Shown piece by piece: positions 1-5,386 of a DNA stretch of 6,036 nucleotides. The DNA is from Spirochaetota bacterium (GTDB lineage Bacteria > Spirochaetota > Spirochaetia > Treponematales > Rectinemataceae): positions 1 to 6,036 of the forward strand of contig JAEZSM010000208.1 of assembly GCA_023421875.1 (NCBI GenBank), in the 5' to 3' direction. Made by a program: the position numbers and the translations under genes. Below the pieces are notes generated by a model, which saw only the letters and a list, made by a program, of their open reading frames with translations, was not told where the DNA came from and did not search any database. Position 1 is the stretch's first letter. Each line of letters starts with the position of its first letter.

Positions 1-410
1 CCCTCCTTATAAAGAAAACCACCCTGGGCAAGGCCATGAGGGCTGTATCCCAGGACAAGGACGCAGCCCGGCTCATGGGAATCGACATCGAAAAGGTAAT
101 CGCCTTCACCTTCCTTATAGGAGGCTCTTTCGCCGGCGCCGCGGGGCTTTTAGCCGGCATGACCTATCCCCGCATCGTGCCCTACATGGGCATACAGCCT
201 GGCCTCAAGGCCTTTATCGCCGCAGTGCTGGGCGGCATAGGCAATATACCCGGCGCAGTGCTGGGCGCCTATATCATGGGCCTTGCCGAGACCTTCGCCT
301 CGGCGTACAACTCCCTCATTGGCGAGGGTATCGCCTTCGCCATCCTCATCGTCGTTCTTCTGGTGAGGCCCCGTGGCCTCTTGGGCGAAAAATTCGCCGA
401 CAAGATATAG
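1..410 (+). CDS. livH: Branched-chain amino acid ABC transporter permease LivH, 3' part (partial at window edge)
   Basis: This is the C-terminal part of the LivH inner-membrane permease, which with LivM forms the channel of the LIV-type importer for leucine, isoleucine, valine or related substrates. The frame is open from the first bases (codons start at base 3), so the ATG at 36 is internal and the gene runs off the left edge. About 135 residues are visible, a little under half of a typical LivH of about 300 aa. Visible family marks are the cytoplasmic ATPase-contact loop (MRAVSQDKDAARLMGID), the helix FAGAAGLLAG, the GGIGNIPGAVLGAY segment, and the terminal VRPRGLLGEK. The stop codon TAG is followed 9 nt later by livM, and the stop overlaps the livM ribosome binding site, as expected in one operon. 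Family assignment is firm. The exact substrate is not readable from the sequence, because this family also includes urea and other amide importers. Confidence 0.95.
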   Translation, partial: LLIKKTTLGKAMRAVSQDKDAARLMGIDIEKVIAFTFLIGGSFAGAAGLLAGMTYPRIVPYMGIQPGLKAFIAAVLGGIGNIPGAVLGAYIMGLAETFASAYNSLIGEGIAFAILIVVLLVRPRGLLGEKFADKI

Positions 411-414
411 GAGG
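409..414 (+). promoter_or_regulatory. Ribosome binding site of livM
   Basis: AGGAGG lies 5 nt before the ATG at 420 and overlaps the livH stop codon. It fixes the livM start. Confidence 0.85.
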
Positions 415-419
415 ACGGG

Positions 420-1412
420 ATGAAAAAACTCAATCTGCCTAAACTGCTCATCTTCGTCATCGTCTTCTATGCCGCCATACAGATTCTCTACAGCACCGAG
501 GCGATGAACGGTTACATTCTCCACATCATCAACCAGTCCCTGATCTACGTCATATTGGCGGTGAGCCTTAATCTCATAAACGGCATCACCGGCCAGTTCT
601 CCCTGGGCCACATGGGCTTCGCCGGCGTAGGCGCCTATGTTTCCGGCGCAATATCGACCCTGGTGTTCAAAATCAATCCTTCCAGCCCCAACGGCATGGC
701 AATCTTCATTCTCGCGATTGTAGCCGGAGGTCTCGCCGCCGCGGTCGTGGGATTCCTCATCGGCTTTCCCTCGCTCCGCCTCAAGGGCGACTACCTGGCC
801 ATCGTCACCCTGGGCTTCGGTGAGATAATCCGTACCGTCTTCAACAATATCGACTACGTCGGCGGCCCCAGAGGGCTCTTGGGCATTCCCAAGTTCTCCA
901 ATTTTACGACTATCATCATCGCCGCCTTTGTTACCCTGGTGGTAATACGAAACCTCGTCGAATCATCCCACGGCCGGGCCATGCTAGCGGTGAGGGAAAA
1001 CGAACTGGCCGCCGAGCTTGTCGGGGTCAACACGACCCGGTACAAGGTTATGGCCTTCGTGATCGGCGCCTTCTTCGCCGGCATCGCCGGCGGCCTCTTT
1101 GCCCACCTCTTGCAGATGGCCCACCCCACCCAGTTCGGCTTTATCAAGTCCGTGGAAGTGCTGATCATGGTCTACGCCGGCGGCGTTGGATCCCTCACCG
1201 GCTCGGCCATAGCGGCCTTCGCTCTCACCTTCCTTTCCGAGGGACTGCGCATCGGCATACGCGCCATAGCGGACGCCACGAACCTGCCCATCGGCGGGGA
1301 ATGGCGCATGGTCGTTTACTCCCTCCTTCTCATCTTCATCATGCTGTTCAAGACCGAGGGCCTCATGGGCACCAAGGAAGCCAAGCTCATCAGGCTCAAG
1401 GAGGTCCAGTGA
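420..1412 (+). CDS. livM: Branched-chain amino acid ABC transporter permease LivM
   Basis: This is the second inner-membrane permease of the LIV-type importer, 330 aa, and it pairs with LivH. It is almost entirely hydrophobic with many predicted helices. Family marks in order are the NLINGITGQFSLGHMGFAG block at about residues 51-69, RLKGDYLAIVTLGFGEIIR at about 120-138, the GGPRGLLGI loop at about 148-156, and the EAA-like ATPase-contact loop GRAMLAVRENELAAELVG at about 185-202. The GGVGSLTGS segment follows nearer the C-terminus. The ATG at 420 has a strong AGGAGG site in front of it, and the N-terminus MKKLNLPK followed by a hydrophobic helix is plausible. The stop TGA overlaps the livG start in a TGATG arrangement, pointing to coupled translation. 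The length is at the shorter end for LivM but nothing appears missing. The specific amino acid or amide carried is not determined. Confidence 0.96.
   Translation: MKKLNLPKLLIFVIVFYAAIQILYSTEAMNGYILHIINQSLIYVILAVSLNLINGITGQFSLGHMGFAGVGAYVSGAISTLVFKINPSSPNGMAIFILAIVAGGLAAAVVGFLIGFPSLRLKGDYLAIVTLGFGEIIRTVFNNIDYVGGPRGLLGIPKFSNFTTIIIAAFVTLVVIRNLVESSHGRAMLAVRENELAAELVGVNTTRYKVMAFVIGAFFAGIAGGLFAHLLQMAHPTQFGFIKSVEVLIMVYAGGVGSLTGSAIAAFALTFLSEGLRIGIRAIADATNLPIGGEWRMVVYSLLLIFIMLFKTEGLMGTKEAKLIRLKEVQ
1398..1405 (+). promoter_or_regulatory. Ribosome binding site that decides the livG start
   Basis: AAGGAGGT lies within the last codons of livM, 6 nt before the ATG at 1412. This near-perfect Shine-Dalgarno supports 1412 over the in-frame ATG at 1301, which lies deep inside livM. 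Confidence 0.88.
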
Positions 1413-2182
1413 TGTCGGCGCTGCTATCCATTAAGGGGATGTCCCACTTCTTCGGCGGCCTCAAGGCTGTTTCCAATTTCAGCTACGATGTGCCCGAGGG
1501 GGTCATCTACGGCCTCATCGGCCCCAACGGTTCCGGAAAAACCACCACCTTCAACCTGATCACCGGTATCTACAGTCCCACTGAGGGCAAGGTGTTCTTC
1601 AAGGACAAGGATATAACCGGCGCCAAGCCCTATAAGATTGTCCAATCGGGAATCGCCAGGACCTTCCAAAATCTGCGGATTTTTTCCAATCTCACGGCCT
1701 TGGACAACATAAAAATCGCCAAGCACTTCAACTCCAAGTCGGGGCTGGCCGCCTCGGTGCTCCGTCTGCCCTCATTCATGAACGAGGAAAAGGACATTAA
1801 AAAGCAGTCGCTGGAGCTTCTGGACCTGATGCATCTCTCCCATAGGGCCAAGGAGAGCGCCAAGAACCTTCCCTACGGAGAGTTGCGGCGCCTGGAAATA
1901 GCCCGCGCCCTGGCCACCAAGCCCCAGCTCCTTTTGCTTGACGAGCCTGCGGCGGGCATGAACCCCAGGGAAGTCGACGAGCTTATGGGCCTCATTACCC
2001 ACATACGAAAGGAATTCAAGGTGACCGTCTTTCTTATAGAACACCACATGCAGGTAGTCATGGGTATCTGCGAATACATCAAGGTAATCGACTTTGGCGA
2101 GACAATCGCCGAGGGCATTCCCGAAGCGGTGGCCAAGGAACCCAGGGTCCTGGAAGCCTACCTTGGAAAGCGGGGCGCTTGA
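1412..2182 (+). CDS. livG: Branched-chain amino acid ABC transporter ATP-binding protein LivG
   Basis: This is one of the two ATPase subunits that power the LIV-type importer from the cytoplasmic face, 256 aa. The sequence shows Walker A GPNGSGKT (residues 37-44), the Q-loop in RTFQN (Gln 86), the LivG-type signature LPYGELRRLEIARAL (153-167, replacing the classic LSGGQ), Walker B LLLLDEP (173-179) and the H-loop in LIEHHM (His 211). The C-terminal EAYLG tail is typical. The length matches the family (about 255 aa). The frame is open further upstream, but the start at 1412 is chosen because of the strong AAGGAGGT 6 nt before it and because the protein then begins with the usual LLSIKGMSHFFGGLKAV. 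It overlaps the livM stop by one base, and its own stop overlaps livF by one base, so all subunits should be made in balance from one message. Confidence 0.96.
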   Translation: MSALLSIKGMSHFFGGLKAVSNFSYDVPEGVIYGLIGPNGSGKTTTFNLITGIYSPTEGKVFFKDKDITGAKPYKIVQSGIARTFQNLRIFSNLTALDNIKIAKHFNSKSGLAASVLRLPSFMNEEKDIKKQSLELLDLMHLSHRAKESAKNLPYGELRRLEIARALATKPQLLLLDEPAAGMNPREVDELMGLITHIRKEFKVTVFLIEHHMQVVMGICEYIKVIDFGETIAEGIPEAVAKEPRVLEAYLGKRGA

Positions 2183-2886
2183 TGCTAGTCGTAAAAAATC
2201 TCAAGGTGAATTACGGCAAGATTGAAGCCATAAAAGACGTGTCCTTCGAGGTGCCCGACGGCAAGATCGTCACGCTGATCGGGGCAAACGGCGCGGGCAA
2301 GACTACTACCCTGCGCGCCCTCTCGGGTCTGGAAAAAACCTCCGGCGGCAGCATTATCCAGGACGGGGTGGACATTACCAACCGGGAAGCCCACAAGATG
2401 GTCCCATTGGGAATCAGTCACGTGCCCGAGGGCCGCAAGATATTTCCCACCCTCACGGTGCGGGAGAATCTGGAACTGGCCGGCTGGACGATCAAGGACA
2501 AGAAGCTGGTTAAGGAACGCATAGAAGAAGTGTTCAGTCTCTTTCCCCGAATCAAGGAAAGGGCTGCACAGCTGGGCGGAACTCTCTCCGGCGGCGAGCA
2601 GCAGATGCTGGCCGTGGGCAGGGGCATTGTAACCGGCGGCAAGATTCTTTTGCTGGACGAGCCCTCCATGGGCTTAGCCCCCGTGCTGGTGGACGAGATC
2701 TTCTCCCAGATTCTGGCCATCAATAAGAAGGGCACCACGATACTCCTGGTGGAGCAGAACGCTGCCGAAGCCCTGGACATAGCCGACTTTGCCTACGTGC
2801 TGGAGGTGGGCTACACGACAATCCATGGCCCGGCCAAGGAAATCGCCGCCGACCCCCGGGTGCGCGAGGCGTATTTGGGCGTTTGA
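2182..2886 (+). CDS. livF: Branched-chain amino acid ABC transporter ATP-binding protein LivF
   Basis: This is the second ATPase subunit of the importer, 234 aa, and forms a heterodimer with LivG. It has Walker A GANGAGKT (residues 34-41), the LivF-type VPEGRKIF segment where Glu 83 takes the Q-loop position, the signature LSGGEQQ (135-141), Walker B ILLLDEP (155-161), and VEQN (190-193) where Gln replaces the H-loop histidine, as is usual in LivF. The C-terminus REAYLGV is also typical. The ATG at 2182 overlaps the livG stop (TGATG). A TTG one codon upstream is possible but less likely. No strong Shine-Dalgarno precedes it, so translation probably depends on coupling from livG. It is the last gene of the operon in view. 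No good plus-strand intrinsic terminator was found directly after it. Confidence 0.95.
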   Translation: MLVVKNLKVNYGKIEAIKDVSFEVPDGKIVTLIGANGAGKTTTLRALSGLEKTSGGSIIQDGVDITNREAHKMVPLGISHVPEGRKIFPTLTVRENLELAGWTIKDKKLVKERIEEVFSLFPRIKERAAQLGGTLSGGEQQMLAVGRGIVTGGKILLLDEPSMGLAPVLVDEIFSQILAINKKGTTILLVEQNAAEALDIADFAYVLEVGYTTIHGPAKEIAADPRVREAYLGV

Positions 2887-2892
2887 TCCGAA

Positions 2893-2933
2893 CAAGGACA
2901 GGATAACAGGACTGTCAGGATCGACAAGAATTA
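2893..2933. repeat. Degenerate CAGGAT-type short tandem repeat
   Basis: Just after livF, four or five copies of a decayed unit resembling CAGGATNNN follow one another: CAAGGA, CAGGATAA, CAGGACTGT, CAGGATCGA, CAAGAATTA. Spacing is mostly 9 nt, with 8 and 6 at the left end. On the other strand the unit reads like AATCCTGTT. It encodes no conserved frame here. It resembles the 9-nt CAGGAT runs that, from memory, are scattered between genes of many bacteria, but the copies are too diverged for certainty. Confidence 0.4.
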
Positions 2934-2993
2934 ACTGGTGACAGAGCCTCGAATTTTAGCTTTCCGTTGAACGCTGCCGATTGAAACATGTTG

Positions 2994-3034
2994 AAAAAAG
3001 CCATTATGTCTTATTATTTAAGACATAATGGCTT
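2994..3034 (-). terminator. Intrinsic terminator for leftward (minus-strand) transcription
   Basis: This is a perfect 16-bp inverted repeat (left arm 2998-3013, right arm 3019-3034) with a 5-nt AT-rich loop. On the minus strand the stem ends in GGCTT and runs into a stretch of six T (2999-2994, the first two inside the stem), the classic layout of a rho-independent terminator. On the plus strand the hairpin is followed by ATACACGACAG with no adjacent T-tract, so it is poorly suited to end the liv operon. The natural client is the minus-strand ATPase/Pr6Pr unit, although its last stop codon is about 390 nt away, across gene remnants. A weaker bidirectional role is possible. Confidence 0.75.
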
Positions 3035-3072
3035 ATACACGACAGTTTTCATTTCTGCCCCCCTATGAATAG

Positions 3073-3339
3073 TATGCCTACTGGTTTTTTATCATCTTTT
3101 TTCCTCTGCTTCTTTCTTGGGAATGCACAACCTGCACCTGTTATATAACAGCCAGCGGCACGCTGACCTGGGGCGACGGCGACGCGTCTATCCAGACTAT
3201 TATTGTCACCATCGCCGATGACTCGAGTCTGGAGCCCAACGAGACATTCACCATCACGTTATCCAATCCTCAGCAGGGCGCCGTGCTAGGAGAGCCGAGC
3301 AGCATTGAGGTCACGATCTTAAATAATGACACAGGTTGA
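3073..3339 (+). pseudogene. Remnant of a Calx-beta domain protein (C-terminal half-domain)
   Basis: The frame ending in TGA at 3337-3339 encodes, from about 3148, a clear C-terminal half of a Calx-beta domain: ASGTLTWGDGDAS, then TIADDSSLEPNETFTITLSNP, then GAVLGEPSSIEVTILNND. Calx-beta domains are calcium-binding beta-sandwiches, usually in tandem in large secreted or surface adhesion proteins. The acidic run DDSSLEPNE and the final NND correspond to conserved acidic positions of the fold. Only about 63 residues match. The frame goes back to a stop at 3070-3072 without ATG, and the first half of the domain is missing, so this is a broken 3' end of a larger gene. The upstream part of the open frame (3073-3147) does not look like Calx-beta. 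Domain recognition is confident; the parent gene is unknown. Confidence 0.8.
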
Positions 3340-3347
3340 AAGACGTG

Positions 3348-3417
3348 AGGTCTACCGTCCATTAGGACTTAAGTGCCCGGGGCAGTGCTGGACGCAGAAA
3401 GAAAGCTTGCCGGTCTA
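3348..3417 (-). pseudogene. Decayed fragment of a DmsB-type ferredoxin C-terminus
   Basis: On the minus strand this stretch reads TGKLSFCVQHCPGHLS followed by a stop. It closely parallels SGRLPACVQHCPGKALS near the C-terminus of the intact ferredoxin gene at 5387-5932. At DNA level, 26 of 32 bases match between 3382-3413 and 5507-5538, including 12 consecutive bases. It sits in frame just beyond the stop of the Pr6Pr-like gene, after TAA-AAG-TAG, with no start codon. Only the last cysteine pair (CxxxCP) survives. The likely origin is a partial duplication or the remains of a paralogue. The match is short but agrees at both DNA and protein level. Confidence 0.55.
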
Positions 3418-3420
3418 CTT

Positions 3421-4095
3421 TTACTTGAGCCCAGGACAGATCGTTTTTCCCAGCCTGAGCAATTTAAGTATCCCCCAACCGATCAAGCCGGACAGCGCAA
3501 ATAGAATCGCGATCCAGTATACAACGCCCATGCCCCCCTGCCCTATCCTGAACCAACCCAGCTTCTGGTAATCCAGGAAGAAATACGGTACAAGATTGCC
3601 GGAAAAGCGCGGTCCTGTAGATGCGAGAACAAGAACGAACATGAGATATAAGGCTGGCATTATCGCGGCCAGGAGCCAGGTTCTTTTTTTTACGATCATT
3701 TTTCTGTCGAAAATCCAAAAATCCACCAACGCGATAAATGCTGTGATATTGTGGAGAAATAGATTTGAAGGCGAAAGCAAATAGCTTTTGGGCATCAGCG
3801 GAGCCAGCAGCAGTGAAAAAACTACGAAAGTTATCGTAATGGAAGCGGTGAACATAAACTTGATGGCGTACAACGTCTGAGAAAGATCTCGCCTGCCCTT
3901 GCCAGCCAGGTCAAGAATTAAAAACAGCAGCGCGATGAGCGCTATCCAAATATTGCTCTGGATGGTGAAGTACAAAAACAGGCTGCCCGATTCCATCCAA
4001 CCCTTCGGCCCAGAGCCTAGCTGGAGCGCTATTCCGGCCCAGGCCGAAAGCACGATGCCTGATTTTATTGCCAAACCTGCAGTATACATTTTCAT
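3421..4095 (-). CDS. Pr6Pr-like integral membrane protein
   Basis: This 224-aa hydrophobic protein has about six predicted membrane helices (roughly residues 8-26, 39-61, 78-99, 112-130, 139-158, 191-214). The pattern FTIQSN (43-48) at the start of helix 2, LHNITAFIALVDFWIFD (114-130), the W-x6-P-x2-Y pattern (140-150) and PYFFLDYQKLGW (170-181) match what is known of the Pr6Pr / FAR-17a/AIG1-like membrane protein family. Eukaryotic AIG1/ADTRP relatives are threonine hydrolases acting on lipid esters. Bacterial members are uncharacterised. Thr44 and His115 would be the positions to compare with that Thr/His catalytic pair, but this equivalence is inferred. The ATG at 4093-4095 overlaps the stop of the ATPase gene in ATGA, so translation is probably coupled. 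There is no good Shine-Dalgarno of its own, and a second ATG lies two codons in. Function in the cell is unknown. Confidence 0.8.
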   Translation of the reverse strand: MKMYTAGLAIKSGIVLSAWAGIALQLGSGPKGWMESGSLFLYFTIQSNIWIALIALLFLILDLAGKGRRDLSQTLYAIKFMFTASITITFVVFSLLLAPLMPKSYLLSPSNLFLHNITAFIALVDFWIFDRKMIVKKRTWLLAAIMPALYLMFVLVLASTGPRFSGNLVPYFFLDYQKLGWFRIGQGGMGVVYWIAILFALSGLIGWGILKLLRLGKTICPGLK

Positions 4096-5261
4096 TTAGA
4101 AAACTCGTTGGTCCAGAGCTGGTCAAGAAATTCCCGCCAGGGCAGTATTTCGATGCCGTCGAGCTTCCGGGGGCGCTCATCTCTGCTTACTATAATGAAG
4201 CGTTTGAATATGCCATCGTCCCGTAGCGCCCGTAGGCCCGAAAGGTGCCTCTCCTGGGCGAACGTCGTCGACTCAACCTCTATCGCTACTGTATTGCCTA
4301 TAAGAAAATCGACTTCGTAGCCTGAAAGCGAGCGCCAATAGCTAAGACGCTCCTCTGGCTTCCGGTAATCTATCCAAGCATTAAGCTCCATGAAGATATA
4401 CTGTTCGAAAAATTCCCCGAAGTCGGCGCTTTCGGGCCGAATGGATGAGAGCCTTCGCAACGTTCGGACTATCCCCGTATCGAAGAAATAAAACTTCGCG
4501 GTCTGTACTGATTTTCGTTTTACTGTTGATGTATATGACGGGAGTTCATAGCCCAGCATTGTATCGATGAGTATCTGGAACCAAAGACGGACCGTTTGCC
4601 GCGGAACCTGAGCGTCGTTCGCGACGTTCGTGTAGTTGATCATCTTCGCGTTGAGCGTCGCCGCGGTTTGCAGAAAACGGGCAAATGCGGGGAGGTTCCG
4701 CGCCTGACCTTCCGTCGCGATCTCCTCAGAAAGGTAGGCATCCACGTACGACAGCAGGTCCTCATCCGGGGCCTGTGACAGGTAATGAGGAGGCAACAAG
4801 CCCCGCGTCATGACTCTGTCGAGCAGATCCTCGTCTCTCGACACTTCGGGGTAGACGAAGGGGCGAAGATATTTCGTCCGCGCCCTTCCGCCCAGCAGAT
4901 TCGTCCCGGCGCGCTTCAATTTTCGCGCGCTCGAGGCCGAAAGAAGAAATCGTATTCCCCGCTCTTCGATCAGGAGCTGCACTTCGTCGAGAAGTTCCGG
5001 ACACTTCTGAATCTCATCGATGGACACGACGCAATCCCGTAGTTGTCTCGCCTCAATCTCCTGTCGCATGAGCGTCGGATCGGCCAAAAGCCGCAAGCGC
5101 AGGCCAGCATCTAAAAGATTGTAACTAGCCGCGGTCAGTGAGCTCAGTTGTTCGCGGACATAGGACGACTTTCCCGTCTGGCGAGGGCCGAAGAGGAATG
5201 CCGATCTTTGGGCGAGTATCGAACTCAGGTCCAAAGCCCTCTGCCGATAGACCTTGCCCAT
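4092..5261 (-). CDS. AAA-type ATPase with C-terminal DUF4143 domain
   Basis: This 389-aa protein belongs to the widespread archaeal/bacterial ATPase family with an N-terminal AAA core and a C-terminal DUF4143 region. Numbered from the chosen start, it has Walker A GPRQTGKS (25-32), Walker B VVSIDEIQKCPELL (78-91, acidic pair 82-83), the LLSASSARKLKRAGTNLLGGRA block (106-127), then a helical and winged-helix-like part (LNAKMINYTNVANDAQVPRQTVRLW, with YFFDTGIVR at 258-266). A PD-(D/E)XK-like end follows (FFEQYIFMEL, YEVDFLI 315-321, AIEVES 326-331). The usual EVK lysine is Glu 330 here (codon 4272-4274), so nuclease activity is doubtful. The start at 5261 is chosen because GGAGG lies 5 nt ahead. 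The upstream ATG at 5300 has no ribosome site and falls inside the operator palindrome. It is first in a two-gene unit, overlapping the Pr6Pr-like gene by 4 nt. The biological role of this family is unresolved. Confidence 0.88.
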   Translation of the reverse strand: MGKVYRQRALDLSSILAQRSAFLFGPRQTGKSSYVREQLSSLTAASYNLLDAGLRLRLLADPTLMRQEIEARQLRDCVVSIDEIQKCPELLDEVQLLIEERGIRFLLSASSARKLKRAGTNLLGGRARTKYLRPFVYPEVSRDEDLLDRVMTRGLLPPHYLSQAPDEDLLSYVDAYLSEEIATEGQARNLPAFARFLQTAATLNAKMINYTNVANDAQVPRQTVRLWFQILIDTMLGYELPSYTSTVKRKSVQTAKFYFFDTGIVRTLRRLSSIRPESADFGEFFEQYIFMELNAWIDYRKPEERLSYWRSLSGYEVDFLIGNTVAIEVESTTFAQERHLSGLRALRDDGIFKRFIIVSRDERPRKLDGIEILPWREFLDQLWTNEFSK

Positions 5262-5266
5262 CTCAG

Positions 5267-5271
5267 CCTCC
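5267..5271 (-). promoter_or_regulatory. Ribosome binding site that decides the ATPase start
   Basis: On the minus strand GGAGG precedes the ATG at 5261 by 5 nt. It favours MGKVYRQR as the N-terminus over a start 13 codons upstream. Confidence 0.8.
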
Positions 5272-5291
5272 ATTTTTGTGGAGATAAAATT

Positions 5292-5339
5292 CGCCAACAT
5301 AGTTGGCGTTTATCATGATAAACGCCAACTGTGTTGGCG
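5292..5339. promoter_or_regulatory. 48-bp composite palindrome, probable operator of the ATPase unit
   Basis: The two 24-base halves are complementary at 23 of 24 positions; the only mismatch is 5300/5331. It is built hierarchically. CGCCAAC-ATA-GTTGGCG (5292-5308) and CGCCAAC-TGT-GTTGGCG (5323-5339) are each palindromes of 7-bp arms around 3 nt. They flank the perfect 14-bp palindrome TTTATCATGATAAA (5309-5322). The predicted -10 box lies in the central element and the -35 box abuts the right element, so a bound protein would block RNA polymerase. Two equal 17-bp sites 31 bp apart centre to centre (about three helical turns) suggest cooperative binding of two dimers. The binding protein is not identified in the window. 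Confidence 0.75.
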
Positions 5340-5344
5340 GTCAA
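5315..5344 (-). promoter_or_regulatory. Sigma70-like promoter of the ATPase/Pr6Pr unit
   Basis: On the minus strand TTGACC (5344-5339) and TATCAT (5320-5315) match the -35 and -10 consensus at 5 of 6 positions each, with an 18-nt spacer. The start of transcription would fall near 5308, giving a leader of about 47 nt before the ATG at 5261 that begins with the small CGCCAAC/GTTGGCG hairpin. The promoter is embedded in the palindrome, which is the reason to call the latter an operator. Confidence 0.6.
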
Positions 5345-5364
5345 GGAATTTCTTTATATTACCA

Positions 5365-5383
5365 TTACTTTAGTCTTACTTTA
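5365..5383. repeat. Pair of TTACTTTA direct repeats, 11-bp period
   Basis: TTACTTTA occurs at 5365-5372 and again at 5376-5383, one helical turn apart, just upstream of the ATPase promoter and downstream of the ferredoxin gene. This could be an activator site or chance in an AT-rich gap. No terminator hairpin was seen after the ferredoxin gene here. Confidence 0.3.
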
Positions 5384-5386
5384 ATA

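Noticed and set aside
150..611. Minus-strand open frame of 153 codons across livH/livM
   Set aside because: It lies antisense to two well-recognised permease genes, has an unnatural composition rich in His, Glu and Asp, and shows no ribosome site. It is a shadow of the real genes.
1301..1411. Upstream extension of livG to an ATG at 1301
   Set aside because: The extra residues are a His/Pro/Gln-rich out-of-frame reading of livM. The ATG at 1412 has a near-perfect ribosome site and gives the family length.
2179..2181. TTG start for livF one codon before the ATG
   Set aside because: ATG at 2182 in the TGATG overlap mirrors the livM/livG junction. The TTG adds one residue without support.
2885..2922. 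Possible hairpin GATCC/GGATC with inner GACAG/CTGTC as a livF terminator
   Set aside because: The two 5-bp stems are separated by unequal internal loops and no T-tract follows. The pattern is better explained by the CAGGAT repeat.
3071..3090. AGTA/TACT hairpin followed by six T as a plus-strand terminator
   Set aside because: The stem is only 4 bp and AT-rich, too weak to support a terminator call.
3326..3571. Plus-strand open frame of 81 codons
   Set aside because: It runs antisense into the Pr6Pr-like gene, has no ribosome site, and its first part overlaps two gene remnants.
4596..5042. Plus-strand open frames within the ATPase gene
   Set aside because: They are Arg-rich shadow frames opposite a gene with intact Walker motifs and family-wide conservation.
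5292..5339. CRISPR array, because one 7-mer occurs four times
   Set aside because: The units alternate in orientation with no spacers of CRISPR length. They are dyads of an operator.
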